A stretch of 64,000 bases of DNA, taken from the NCBI GenBank assembly GCA_025642075.2, contig JAODUO010000850.1, positions 108,501 through 172,500 of the forward strand, in the 5' to 3' direction. Source of the DNA: Ridgeia piscesae. Taxonomy: Eukaryota; Annelida; Polychaeta; Sabellida; Siboglinidae. A program made the translations under genes and the position numbers. Below, piece by piece: positions 1-12,693 of the stretch (positions are counted from its first letter, which is position 1; each line of letters starts with the position of its first letter). The notes under the pieces were generated by a model. It was not told where the DNA came from. It worked only from the letters and a program-made list of their open reading frames with translations, and made no database searches.

Positions 1-95
1 ATCCGAATCATTAGCAAAATGTAATTTCACCAAAAACATAGACTTATACACTTTTTCCCTTTCATGCTTTCCGTGTCTATTTTTTCATAGCCCCA
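1..95. repeat. Dispersed repeat head shared with 25908-25995
   Basis: The first ~95 bases closely match 25908-25995; both contain the run CACCAAAAACATAGACTTAT and end in a T-rich stretch. At the second site this head runs straight into a CTATAG-rich block. Here the comparable block begins only at about 1780, so other sequence intervenes. It appears to be the edge of a dispersed repeat family; no coding capacity is visible. Confidence 0.6.
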
Positions 96-673
96 AGAAA
101 CTTAACCCATTTCTGCCTCGGCTCACGGACAGCTCGGCTAAAGCCTGTTTCCAGATGTCAATTCGGCCCGTGTTTTTGTAAAAGTATCATAGCGGATTAT
201 TCTCAGCCATACAGTTACAATTAGTATGTCAATGGAATCTTCTTCCGGAATACGATGTGTACGTAGTTTATCGCCAAGTACATTTACTTGGTTTATTTTT
301 TATATTTACATGTAACGAAGTTATGTTTTGTTTACTTTCTACTTATATAATGGGGGTGCATGAGAGTTGGGACGATCTATCGTACAATAAGAAATAATAT
401 AGAATCCACGGAACTGACCTTTTAAACTATTTATGTTTATTTACATATTTATTCTTAGTACAATTTATATTGACATTTAAAAACATATTTCTTTGTTTCT
501 TATATAATTGAGACATTTTCCTCATACTAATCAATAATAATAATGATATGGTGTACCTTGCTGAAAGTTTACAGGTATACTAAGTTTTTAAAATGTTGCT
601 AGCAAATTTCGGACTGACGCGCGTCATCACTATATACGCCAATCGTGTTTCATGTCGATCTGTTGTCTACATG

Positions 674-823
674 TAGGGTTGGGCCCAAATACACATTTTG
701 GGATCAAATACAAATTTTCAATTCAAATACAAATGCATTGCTTTTATAGATTTTAGTACAAATACAAAATTTCAACTCAAATGTTGGTATTCAAATAGAA
801 ATACGTATTTGAACCCATCCCTG
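674..823. mobile_element. Short hAT-like MITE
   Basis: The ends form imperfect inverted repeats: left TAGGGTTGGGCCCAAATAC, right (read inward) CAGGGATGGGTTCAAATAC. The interior repeats CAAATACAAAT-type words. Ends beginning CAGGG/TAGGG with a short AT-rich non-coding interior are typical of non-autonomous hAT elements. No clean 8-bp target duplication is visible (TCTACATG left, GCTGTATA right), so the family call is tentative. Confidence 0.5.
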
Positions 824-1779
824 GCTGTATATATCTAGCGCAATTATTGTTATGCCAGAAGTACACAGTCCCAGTGGTTAATTGTTAAAACCTATTAAGA
901 GTCAAAATAAGTATATGTGAAGCGACGCATTGTTATTTTTGTGCTGAGATCAATAAATTCATCAGTCACGCGTTTCCGTCGATCCTGCCAGTCCTGCATG
1001 ATTTAATTCGCACGTTGGCGCATCGATTGATTGACTTCAGAGTCGATGGCTTGCTCTATAATCGCAATCATGACTCACATATTATACTTCGATCTTATTT
1101 GGAATCGGATCAATAGGTTGCATCTCACTAAAAAAGAACGGTGCAATGCTATAGGCTGAAATGGCACCGCAAATGTTATACCTATATAACCTTTCACCAA
1201 ACAATACATGCCACTGCTCCCAAAGTTACGTTGTAGCGGTTACGGCTTCCGGGGTTAAAACTTCCCTTGACGTTTTTGCGCATACAAATACTCGGGGTTT
1301 TTCGTTGGATTAATAACCTCTCAGCAAAGTTATTTGTCGCAAACTAACACGAGGCAAACAAGTTTTGAGGCATATTTTGATAGCAAGCGTAAATCACGTG
1401 ACAGTAGTGCGCTATAATCCGTGACAGTGATTTATAAAAAGCGTAAAATTTTTTATTGGCATTTTTAAAAAACTCTTCACAGTAATCATCACAGGAAAGT
1501 TAACGAACAGTACGTGGCATTTATACCGAAAATGCTTTGTTGTTTTGCTGCACATTGATGATTTTACATTTATTGCGCATGCGCAGAAATGTCAATCGGA
1601 ACGTTTTTAACGACCGGAAAAATGTAAGCGCGACAGTTATTCGTCAACTGCCTATGAAATGGGGAATCGCTGGGTTTTTTCGGCGTGATAATTAGTGTGC
1701 GTTGTGAATTGATATTTTGAGATTAATTTAAATATGAACTATATTATGCCAGTATAAATACCGTACGTATGTATATATT
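824..1779. other. Non-coding stretch, nothing recognised
   Basis: AT-rich sequence with stops in all frames. I see no exon-like ORF, RNA gene or tandem repeat here. Confidence 0.5.
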
Positions 1780-3010
1780 GTATATAATCTATAGTTTTTC
1801 TATAAAATATTCTTTAGAAAACTATAGACCCCTTGCATGCTATAGAAAATGTATAGTTTCCTATATAATTTTACAGAAAACTTAGATCCCATAAAGTCTA
1901 TAGAAAAATATATAGAATTTTATAGAAAACTATAGAAAAATCTATAAATTTCTGTAGAAAACTATAAGCCATGTAAAATCTTTAGAAAAATCTATAGTTT
2001 TCTATAGAAAACCATAGGCGCTGTAAAATCTAAAGAAAAATCTATAGTTTTCTATAAGAAGCTATAGTTTTCTATAGAAAACTATAGGGCCCCCTAAAAT
2101 TATAGAAAAATCTATATTTTTTATAGAAAACTATAGGCCCCATAAAATCCATAGAAAAATCTATAGTTTTCTATAGAAAAATCTATAGTTTTCTATAGAA
2201 AACTATAGGCCCCATAACATCTATAGAAAAATCTATAGTTTTTCTATATAAGATATTCTTGAGAAAACTATAGACCCCTTGCATGCTATAGACAATCTAT
2301 AGTTTCCTATATAATTTTACAGAAAACTGTAGACCCCATAAAATCTATAGAAAAATATATAGAATTCTATAGAAAACTATAGAAAAATCTACAAATTTCT
2401 GTAGAAAACTATAGGCCCTGTAAAATCTTTAGAAAAATCTATAGTTTTCTATAGAAAACCATAGGCGTGGGAAATTCTATAGAAAAATCTATAGTTTTCT
2501 ATAAAAAGCTATAGTTTTCTATAGAAAACTATGGTTTAAAAAGTATAGAAAAATCTATAGTTTTCTATAGAAAACATAGCCCCATAAACTATAGAAAAAA
2601 CTATGGTTTTTTTATAAAATATTCTTTAGAAAACTATAGACCCCGTGAATTCTATAGAAAAAGTATAGTTTTATGAAATTCATAGAAAACTATAGATCCC
2701 ATACAATCTATAGAAAAATCTATAGTTTTTCTTTAAAAAATTCTTTTAAAATATAGACCCCCTGAATTTATAGAAAAATTTTTAGTTTCCCATAAATTCT
2801 ATAAAAAATATAGACCCCATACAATCTTGAAAAAACTATAGAAATTCTTTTAAAACTTAAAAAAAATCTAAAAATTTTATAGAAAAATTTAACACACAAT
2901 CTATAGAAAATTCTGTAGAATTCTATAGAAAACTGCAAAATTCTATGAATTCATGTTTTATAAAAACTATAGAAAATCTTTGTTTTTTATAGATTTTTTT
3001 CCAAAGTGTG
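1780..3010. repeat. Palindromic CTATAG satellite-like array
   Basis: About 1.2 kb built from variants of TCTATAGTTTTCTATAG and its complement CTATAGAAAACTATAG, separated by short spacers such as GGCCCCATAAAATC. The core is self-complementary, so each unit can fold on itself. A higher-order unit is visible: the phrase CCCTTGCATGCTATAG occurs near 1830 and again near 2276, and about 250 bases around each copy align, giving a period near 446 bp. Decay increases towards the 3' end. A related block lies at 25996-26340. Confidence 0.85.
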
Positions 3011-5480
3011 TGTAAAATATTTTGACATTGCTTTATTGACTAATACAATGTAACTTTATAATAGGGCTGACGTAGACTTGTTCAAATTAGTGTCTTCGCA
3101 AGAGTGACACTGTTGGTGGCACTGCAGTCAAGTAACAATTCTTATTTACTCTGCTCATTTCTCCTGTTCAAGGTGTCTGTTTGTGGCCATATTCTCCTGG
3201 TCTATCCCATATCCTTTTTTCTTGTTCAGTGTCTCTGTGCCAGGTGGCCTTCTCTTCACCTCTTATCTGGTGTTTCTATAACAAAGCAATGCTAACAGAT
3301 ATATAAGCGCTACGTGAGAACAATATAATAGTTATTAAAATATAATGAACAAAAGCAAAATAATAAAAATCCATCAATACATATACAATATATGTATTTT
3401 AAAGATTACATGAAAGTCCTCCAAGATATAGTTAACTACAAGGCAACGTATTTATTACATTTTTATATCTTTCAATAATATATTTTTCCACAAACAAAAC
3501 GTAGAACGAATTAATTAAAGTTTATCGTGAAACTGAGATAACGTGCTAAAAACAGAACATTTTAAAGATAAAATCCATGAAATTTATAATATTTATATAA
3601 TTTAAAAAGAGATAATGAAAAAAGAGGGTATCCGGAAGTGGGAGACACTGGGAACATTCTGCCTATAGTACACTAGTACATAGTACAGTATCTAATGTAT
3701 CTACTTGGGCTCGGGACTCCGCTTTGGTTGCTCCTTACAACGTTCCCCTGGCGAGAAATGTCACGACCTTCAACCTTCACAACTGACCACTGTGCTACGA
3801 GAAAGGGAGGGAGTATCTGCCCCTAAGCCCGGCGTTCCATTGCCGGATGTGACCCTCCATATTGCGAGCATCACGTGATACACCCTTTGCCACGAGGCAT
3901 CGAATACACATCAGTTACAATTATAGTAGCAATTTCCTTTCCTTATATACCATATAGTATTTGACTGGCGAGATTGTGGTGTCAACTTGTCTTAACTTAA
4001 ACTGATATAACTATTTCCAGTGAAGTTATTTGTATTGTAGAATGGCGTTAAAACATCGCCCTATATGTTATATTATATCATATGATACATTAAACATGCT
4101 AACATGTTAAACTATAATTATTCATCCATGCACAGTTATGGATAGGTATGTTTTTCAATAGGCGACGTGAAACCAAGATGGCGCATACATCGTCGCCATT
4201 TTGTCCTTCATAAAATGTAACATTTAAATGTTGATACTTTTAAATGTTGATACATAATTCGTATAATTCCATATAACTCAAATTGGTAAACAAGAATACA
4301 TAACATAAAATAATAAACATATAACAGATGTAGACTAAGACAAATTTAGTTATTTTATTTAAGATATTATCGACACCAATCAGCATAGTGATCATAATTT
4401 TGTTTTCCACATACGTGTTAGCTTAAACAGGCAAAAGCACTTGTCCCAACAATGGTATTGACTTTAGGGACAAAAACTAGAAATGATCGAAGCTAGGCAA
4501 CCTTTCTCATCGGAGTAAGCAATGAATTTAAAGATCTTAAAGATAATACGATATCGGACAGGAAGACAATGCAATGACATTAGAAGCCGCATATAACGAA
4601 TAAAACATGGAGACCTAGTCTCAATCCTTGCTAAGCAATTCTGAACACATTGTAATTTTGTGATGCTGTTAAAGGTAAAACTATGGTAGAGGGGATTACA
4701 ACAGAAACATGCATTGAATCACGAATATGATTATATAACAATAATGGAACGTACGAGCATTAGTTGTCTTTCCACCATAAACGTTCATACCTTCGAGTAA
4801 TTGCATCGTCGAATCTGTGCCCGTCGTCGTTGTGTTTCGGCATCTGTTGATATCCTAGTGTCTGCTGACATCTTAAACTGCACCATGTGTGCAGCTTAGT
4901 TGAGATCAACTGTCACACTACATTGAGCGTCAAACGTGCATTGTGTGCTGCACTCGTCCCCAATCGAACAAACCAAGAAACAGATGAAGTTGGCCTTGCA
5001 CTGTTAACCGGGAGAACTACATTTTGACACAAACGATTCAATGCTATTGGTCGCTGCACCCTTCAATCATTTGTTAATAGAAATAAATGTCACGTGCAAC
5101 TGTGCAAGTCACCGATATGGTGAAGTTACATGTTGTCAACCCCTTCGTTGTGGCGTAGCAGCAAAACCATTATAGGAGGCCGCAAGCTGTGCCAAGAATG
5201 TCCAACACCAATTAACGGATTGTATTGTCTGTGTTAAACTGTGATAATGTCAATGAAGCATGGCAGGTATTACACAGTTGCTTTGTATGGCATAAATAGC
5301 TTCGACGTTCGTGTGCATATGTGCAAATAGCCATGACCGAATCCATGTGCGACTTAATGAGAATGAGAGAATGGGTAAAAAAACGAGTGGCGGGCGAAAA
5401 CGAGGAGGAAGAGGGGTGTAGACGAGCAGAGAAGAGTGGGAAAGAATAAGGAAAATGGGATAGATATAGTGTGACGCAGA
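3011..5480. other. Gene-free AT-rich stretch
   Basis: About 2.5 kb with no supported gene. The 63-codon frame at 3104-3295 lacks recognisable domains and homopolymer or repeat bias explains its openness. No transposon ends or RNA genes were recognised. Confidence 0.5.
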
Positions 5481-5484
5481 GACA

Positions 5485-5672
5485 GAGGAGGGAGGATCGG
5501 AGGAAGAGGGAGGGAAGGATGGAGGGAGGGAATTAGGTAGGAAGGGAGGTATAGGAAGGGATAGAGGTAGGAAGAGAGGGACGGGTGAGGGAGAGAGGTA
5601 GGAAGGGACGGGGAGGGAAGGAGGGAGAGAGAGCGAGAGAGAGTGAGAGAGAGCGAGAGAGCTAGAGAGAGC

Positions 5673-5703
<31 letters not shown>

Positions 5704-5867
5704 GGGAGCGAGAGAGAGAGAGAGAGCAAGTGAGAGAGCGACAGAGAGCGAGAGTGAGAGAGCGAGAGAGAGAGACAGAGAGCGAGAGAGAGAGTGAGAG
5801 CGAGAGAGAGAGTGAGAGCGAGAGACAGAGAGCGAGAGAGAGAGAGTGAGAGCGAGAGAGACCTAAG
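5485..5867. repeat. GA-rich microsatellite
   Basis: The sequence grades from degenerate GGAGGGA purine runs into nearly pure (GA)n with interspersed GC and GT steps such as GAGCGAGAGA. It produces long artefactual open frames on both strands (Arg/Glu on plus, Ser/Leu on minus). It abuts the CA repeat, forming one compound purine/pyrimidine tract. Confidence 0.95.
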
Positions 5868-5869
5868 TT

Positions 5870-5952
5870 ACACACACATGCACCCCCCACACACACACAC
5901 ACACACCCCACACCACCCCACACACCACCTACCCACACACACCACCTACCCC

Positions 5953-5991
<39 letters not shown>

Positions 5992-6123
5992 CACACACAC
6001 CACACACACACCACCCACACACACAACACACACAACACACACAACACACACAACACACACAACACACACAACACACACAACACACACACACACACACACA
6101 CCCACACCACACACATACACACA
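5870..6123. repeat. CA-rich compound microsatellite
   Basis: Mostly (CA)n with CCAC interruptions. Between about 6020 and 6080 it becomes a regular 10-bp array of ACACACACAA. The His/Thr open frame over it is a repeat artefact. Confidence 0.95.
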
Positions 6124-6984
6124 TTAAAATCGAAATAATAATTAAGAACTGATTAAATGCCCTATCCAAAATAACGTAGAATGTCTGGTGTTGATCAAAC
6201 ATGAAGTACTTGGAGATAACTGTCGTTGTAGTACAACCACGTAACTATTATTAACATACATTGGTTGTTCAATTACATGCGCGCATCTTCAGCACTGAAC
6301 TGCCACGCCCTATAGGCTATATATACATTCACTTGCCACGCCAGTCTTCCCAACGTATAAAGTATGACATTTAGTGATATGTGTAGCTTGATGACATATC
6401 CAAATATAATAACATGCAATATCATGTAGTACAAAAGAAACTTCATACATAAAACTTATGATGTAAATGCAACAAATAAATTATCTTACCAGGCCGCTGG
6501 TGATCATTTACTACTGGGTCCCGATACCGTGTTGACAGGTCGCTGGCCCAGGACATGTGCCTAACAGTAGTGCCCTCTGGTGACTGTAAGTATCCACCAG
6601 GGTTACATGACAACGAGATATTATAGATGACTAGCTCTGTGGTGCAGAACTGCAGATTAGGCGACTAGCAAAACAATTAAGCAACACCTATATATTTATT
6701 ATATACATATATTATAATATATATTTATATATATACATACATATATGTATATATAAATCCCCCGTTCCCCCACTTTTAAAATCGGATCGACGTCCATGAC
6801 CAGGCGGAGTTGAGGGGCGGAAAAGTGCTGCCACCTCACGGAGTCTGGTTAATCGACTCTACATACATATATTTTTCTAAAAACTATTTTGTTTGGTCCC
6901 AACGTTTACGGTCAGTTCTGTTGATAACAATCAGTTTAACAGGGATCTGCATAATTATACGATGTTATTGACACAGCGCCCGTC
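6124..6984. other. Non-coding stretch with AT-rich simple sequence
   Basis: Only degenerate TATATA/ATACAT sequence at about 6690-6760 stands out. No gene, exon or transposon end was recognised. Confidence 0.5.
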
Positions 6985-7043
6985 ACTGCTGCCAGGGAGC
7001 AATTAGTCAAGGGCACCTTGACTAATTGCTCCCTGGCAGCAGT
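6985..7043. repeat. Near-perfect inverted repeat, 28-bp arms
   Basis: Bases 6985-7012 are the exact reverse complement of 7016-7043, leaving a 3-base loop (GCA). The arms carry CCAGGGAGCAATTAGTCAAG. A second hairpin follows: 13-base arms with GGACATTTCCT at 7056-7068 pair with 7080-7092 around an 11-base loop. The function is unknown. It could be a fold-back transposon junction, a hairpin RNA source or a replication artefact. Confidence 0.85.
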
Positions 7044-7092
7044 TTCCATGGCTCCCTGGACATTTCCTGCAACAAAGGTAGGAAATGTCCAG

Positions 7093-7540
7093 CTTTACAG
7101 ATGGGGTAGTGGAGAGCTGGGCCTCTGATAGAGGAATACACTAGTCTAATGACTAGTGAAACAGGCAAAATCTGAACATTTTGATTTTTGGGGAGACGTT
7201 CAGATGCCCTTACAAGAGCAGTCAACTACAGATTGCTTGTGTACAGTGACAATACTCTATTAAAATGTACCAGTTTTGGGGCCCTGGAGGCTTTAACATG
7301 AGTTGATAGACTTTAAATTTTGTGTGCATAGTACCCTAAGAAACATCTATGCAAAATCAGAAAAAAAGATCTTCAACGGTTTTTGAGATACGAGAGCTAA
7401 TGGCGTATGCAGAGCGATGACGTAACTCCATTGGACCTGTGGGCTAAGACTAAATAGCAGGAAGCAACACACTAGAACCTTAAATGCAAACTTTATTTCC
7501 TGAAAAAAGATGTCTATTCACTGGACCATTTGTAGTGTGT
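7093..7540. other. Non-coding stretch before LINE
   Basis: No supported gene. The LINE 5' boundary lies somewhere in or just after this segment; the first recognisable LINE-coded residues start near 7560. Confidence 0.4.
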
Positions 7541-7549
7541 ATATGCTAA

Positions 7550-10500
7550 AACCGTCTTGACAACCAGTAGATCGCATGAACACCTCGGCAGAAGTGATGT
7601 CACCTGGCATTGTGTCATCTGTGCTAATGCAAACCATAGCTCTATTGCTTATGACCTACATGGCCTGAGCCTCACCCAGCACAATATAACATCAACAGCA
7701 GACTCATCCCTGGACACAAACTCGGACAGCCCATTCCACCCATACCATATACATCCACCCCATCAAGAGCAAGCAAACAAGATAAACATGCCAGACGACC
7801 ACTCCGTTTTCTCTCTGTGAACTGCCAGTCCATTGTTGGCAAGGTTGCAGAATTTGACAATCTTATACACACTTTAAGACCAGATGTAATTCTTGGAACG
7901 GAATCATGGCTAACTCCATCACACACCAACGCAGAAATATTCCCCAGGGGTTTCAACATCTATCGCAGAGACAGACCTAGTCAGGGTGGGGGAGGAGTAT
8001 TTATTGCTGTATCTGAAGACCTAAACTCCTTGGAAATGCCCGAACTGACTACAGACTGCGAAATCATATGGGTAAAGGTAAAACTACAGGGACGACGAAC
8101 CCTGTTGGTCTGCTGCTTTTACCACCCCCATACAGAGGACTCAAACAGCATGAAGGCCTTTGCGGAATCTGCCCACCGTGCCTCCAATATAAATAACGCG
8201 ATAATTGTAGCAGGTGGAGATTTCAACCTCCCCGGATGGCACTGGCCAACCAAGACCCTAAAGAAGGGATCCCCCAGCCCGAGTATACACCGAGAATTCA
8301 TGGATGATATCAACGACGTAGGCTGGGAGCAGATGGTACAGGATCCTACGAGAGGAGAGAACTACCTAGATCTGTTCCTGACCAACCACCCAAACCTGGT
8401 CCCCCGAACTGAAATACTGCCGGGACTTGCCGACCATGATGCAGTCTACATGGAACTGCAGGTCCATCCTCCGAAGAAATACCAGCCAAAACGCCTCATC
8501 CCCATATACACAGAAGAATGCAAGGAGCCACTAAAAGATGCAGCACGTCAGCTGAACAATCGCATTATGTCCGTCTTCAATGAAAATAGTGGAGTAGAAG
8601 ACATATGGACAGAACTCAAGACTGGCCTTAGCCAAGCCCTCACAGAACATGTCCCCCACAAGCAAACTAAATCAAAACCAAGCCACCCATGGGTTGACCA
8701 TGAAACCAAGAAGCTGATCCAAAGGAGGAACAGGATTCACAAACGCTGGAAAAAGTGTGGAGATGAAGATCTGAAACAGGAATTCAAATTGCTGAAACGG
8801 CAAGTCCAGAAAAGCCTGCGCCGCCTTTACTGGAGACATGTAGAAAACCTGATCTCAGATGACGTGACAAATCCAACCTCCTCCAAGAAGAAGTTCTGGT
8901 GCTTCATCAAAGCGAGAAGAACTGAGGGGATGGGAGTCTCTCCACTCAAAAATACTGGGAAACTCATTACAGACCCCAAAGAACAAGCCCAGCTTCTCAA
9001 TAACCAATTTTGTTCTGTGTTCAGCCCCAGAGATACTATTACTGCTGAGGAGTTTAAACTACGTTGCCCCCCAAAACCAGACCTTCCTGAGTACACAGAC
9101 TGCAAAAATATCAACATTACTGAAGAAGGGGTGAAGAAACTGCTCTTAAACTTAGACCCTAACAAAGCCTGTGGTCCTGACGGGATCTCACCAAGGCTCC
9201 TGAAGATAGTTGCAGAAGAAGTCACACCAGCCCTTACCTTGCTCGTCCGAAACTCCTACCAGACTGGAACATTGCCACTCGACTGGAAATTAGCCCATAT
9301 CACGCCTGTCTTCAAGAAGGGAGAACGATACAAGGCAGAAAACTACCGCCCCATCTCACTCACATGCATAGCCTGCAAGGTGATGGAGCACATCATCGCC
9401 AGTCACATCATGTCACACCTAGAGAAGAACAGCATTCTCTGCCCAGAGCAGCATGGCTTCCGATGCGGACGATCCTGTGAGACACAACTTTTGGGGTATG
9501 TGGATGAAGCAAGCGAAGAGCTGGAGAGGGGAAACCAGGAGGACACCATTGTCCTTGACTTTGAAAAAGCATTCGACAAGGTGAGCCATACCCTCCTAGT
9601 TCACAAGCTGCGTCGCTATGGAATCGGAGGTCGACTTAATGCATGGATTGACAGCTTTCTCGAGAACAGACAGCAGGCTGTAGTGGTTGGGGGAGAGAGA
9701 TCAAACTTCATGCCTGTGGACTCGGGAGTCCCCCAGGGATCAGTCGTTGGCCCGTGTCTCTTCCTTCTGTACATCAATGACCTACCCATAGAAATTGAAT
9801 CAAAAATCCGACTGTTTGCTGATGACACTTTGTGCAGTAACACCATTAAACACAAAGTGGACCAGAAAAAGCTGCAAAAAGATCTTGATTCCCTCACCAC
9901 GTGGGAGAAACAGTGGTCCATGAGCTTCCACCCACAGAAATGCTACACATTGAGTGTCACCCGAAAGAGAGATAAAATTGTACCGTCATACCACCTACAC
10001 GGACACAACCTGCAAAACGTCAGCACAGCAAAATACCTTGGCGTAAACATACAAGACAACCTGAATTGGGGACTCCACATAGACACCATCACCAATAAGG
10101 CGAACAAGACACTCGGCTTCCTCAGAAGAAACCTAAAAATCGGAAACAAGAAAACAAAAGAAACAGCATATAAAGCCTTTGTCCGCCCAATCCTGGAGTA
10201 CTCGGCCACTGTCTGGGACCCACACTCTGCAAACAACATAAAAACAATAGAAAAAGTCCAACGCCGTGCAGCAAGATGGGTTACAAATAGACACCACCAG
10301 ACATCCTGCGTCAACTCCATCATCGACTCTCTTGCCTGGCCCACACTCCAACAACGCCGTAAAAAAGCTCGACTTGAAATGTTTTACAAATTTCACCACC
10401 ACCTCATCACCATTGATTCTGAATACCTACCACAGCCAACAGAAACCAGATCAAGCCACAGAAAGAACAACACACACAGCTACAATATCCCCTACTGCAG

Positions 10501-10800
10501 GACACAGTACAGACAGATGTCATTCTTCCCCCGGACCATCCCCGAATGGAACAGCCTGCCCCAGGAAATAGTGGCAGCCAAGTCCCTGGACTGTTTCAAG
10601 TCCAGGCTTGCTGCCCACCTGTAACCAGACAGACCACCCCTCCCCTTCCCCCTCCCCTCTTATTTCTTATGTCTACTACCCCCCATCTACTATGTCACAC
10701 ACCCTTTCACTACATTTCAGAAGTGTCTACTGCAACCTCCACAAATCAGCATAATCATCAAAACATTGATGTTGGCTGATTAATAGAAGAAGAAGAAGAA
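7550..10800 (+). mobile_element. Non-LTR retrotransposon, CR1/Jockey-like group
   Basis: A 5'-truncated LINE with one long endonuclease/reverse transcriptase ORF, a short C-rich 3' UTR and a 3' microsatellite tail of AGA repeats at 10784-10800, in place of poly(A). Short 3' repeat tails are usual in CR1/Jockey-like clades; the exact clade cannot be fixed by eye. The ORF needs only one frame change near 7790-7800, so this copy is relatively young compared with the other LINEs here. No target-site duplication was identified. Confidence 0.9.
7557..10624 (+). CDS. LINE ORF2: AP endonuclease + reverse transcriptase
   Basis: Encodes the enzyme that nicks target DNA and reverse transcribes the element RNA. 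The main frame runs 7817-10624. Its first codon is GTG, so that is not the true start. The upstream frame 7557-7820 continues the same protein (WHCVICANANHSS, a cysteine-bearing N-terminal part) and joins by a frameshift near 7790-7800. Residues here count from 7817. The endonuclease covers about 1-225, with NCQSI, TESWL, GGDFNLP and ADHDAV. The reverse transcriptase covers about 430-700, with NKACGPDGIS, NYRPISL, DFEKAFDKVSH, GVPQGSVVGP and the catalytic FADDT near residue 668. The C-terminal region carries ARWVTNRHH and EWNSLP. All catalytic motifs look intact; the frameshift probably prevents full-length translation. Confidence 0.9.
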
Positions 10801-12690
10801 ACAACGTAGGTTAATCACCAGTTGTAAGGACCGGGAGGATACGACACTTCTTACATACTATAATAACACAACTCTTAAAATATCGTTAGACTACTAAAAA
10901 GGTAACTTATCAACAAGTAATAAAACTTGCAGGAACGAAAGAAGATGGCCGACTTTCCAGTTCAGCTAATAACTCGCACATTTAGTGACCTTGTTACAAT
11001 GCAATGTTCGCTCGTACAAGCGTTTGATGGTACAGTCACAACTGACAGAAATTCATCCTGCTCTCTGTGAGTTCTTTAAATGCAGGACCATTCAATAGAT
11101 CAGGGCAGAATACGGTGTTTCCGATTAACTGGCGTGATAAGTGAAAGATACCTCTGGTATTGTGTGGCTGTCAACAAAACACGTCGTACATCAACTTCTA
11201 TTTGAACAGAAATAACATTAAATAGTTATAATGGCCTGCAATTGCAGCGGAATTTGGCGACAGCCATTTTCCACAATGCCCTAGTAACAGGCCTTTGATT
11301 CTTGACAATTAAACAATGATTCTCTGACAAATCGGCTGTGCCTTATAATAGCACCCTTCTCCCAATCTATAAAGGTCAAAGGAAAGTCACCAAATTCAAG
11401 GTAACTGGATAAAATAGCTTATTATTTCTCTACGGAATAGACCTGACCTATCCTGTCTAGAGATCTTCCTAACACCTTGCAGCATCGTCTCACAATGCAA
11501 ATGACTTCATAGGTCATTTTTTTCCATAATTACAATTTATAAACTGCTTTAAACTGTTTTTTAAAACAATTCTATCAATAATATAAATGTCATTATATGT
11601 GAGCCAACATTCCAATCTTATGACGTTATTTTTAACAATTAATGTGTCATTATCACATAAACCAAATTGCAATCAGTCAGATAATGTTACAATCAGTCTT
11701 TAAGTTGTGAGCAAACATAGGTTCCAACAGAAACCCCGTTTCATTAACACATAAAACCCTAGTGAAATACGGCCTTGATCTGTTCACATAAAGAACCCCA
11801 ATGATTAAAAACAATAAACACATAATTTTATATTCAATCAGATGTCTATGAAATGAAAAATGTACACAAAGAACCCACCCTCCCATGCTCCTAACTCTAA
11901 AAATGTACACTACCTCTGTATACCAACAGCAGAGCTACGTAAGAGACGAATGTCACGACACATACAAATATAAATAGTCCAACAAGATATATATTTATGT
12001 ATATAAATATCTTATCTATTCACAACAATAGCACGCTCTAGATCGGTGCTAGATTGAGACAATCACGTCACCAAGAGTCGATTGTTGACTACCCATATGT
12101 CTATCCGTATAATGTGGTATCAGTTTTTCACTTGTAAACATCAGATGTGTGAGAGCACACATTCCGACTACCTCCAGTAGTTCCGGTGTAGACCATGAGG
12201 ATGTCTATGATAACTTGTCCCCAGTAGAGGACCCTTCTACAGTTGCTTCAAGTACCTCAACATATAGGACACATGGACTGTTATGTGACGTAGGCAGGCA
12301 TGCAGTGTCCGTGCACACAGATAACGTCCTCAGGTCTTCTACAGCTACAAACTGTGGTCCAGTGACTAGTTTCACACAAAACCTGTATCCCATGGCAACT
12401 GCATCCCGTGGCAACGAGCCAGTAGGCTATGCCCTGTCATTGCACCGAACGTGCACCACTGCCTGTTCATCTGAACTCCGTCAGTTCACGGAGCCACACA
12501 GCCATTCTAATGGACAGTCTGCAGTTGTGATCAGCACACCAGATCGCAGAGATGCGACCGATCACAAAGTTTTGCTATTTCCGCACCGCAACAAGCACCA
12601 CTGGCACCACATAGTCACTGTCCTCGCTGTCGTCTTCCTCGTCATCGTCCTCACTATAATGCCCCATCGTTTCTTCTTCTTGTGTTTGTG
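10801..12690. other. Intergenic stretch downstream of NIPBL-like gene
   Basis: No convincing gene. The open plus-strand frame at 12149-12691 begins without ATG, and its hydrophobic end is the antisense of an acidic-codon run, so I do not call it. This stretch probably includes the 3' UTR of the minus-strand gene that ends at 12694. Confidence 0.4.
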
Positions 12691-12693
12691 AGG

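Noticed and set aside
5250..6202. Long open frames (159, 282, 68, 114 codons) over the GA/CA tract
   Set aside because: They are translations of dinucleotide repeats, open in several frames at once, with no domain.
12149..12691. 180-codon plus-strand frame with a hydrophobic C-terminus that looks like a membrane protein
   Set aside because: It begins at GTG with no nearby in-frame ATG. The hydrophobic end is the antisense of a GAC/GAG-rich run just downstream of the NIPBL-like last exon, so it is probably a shadow.
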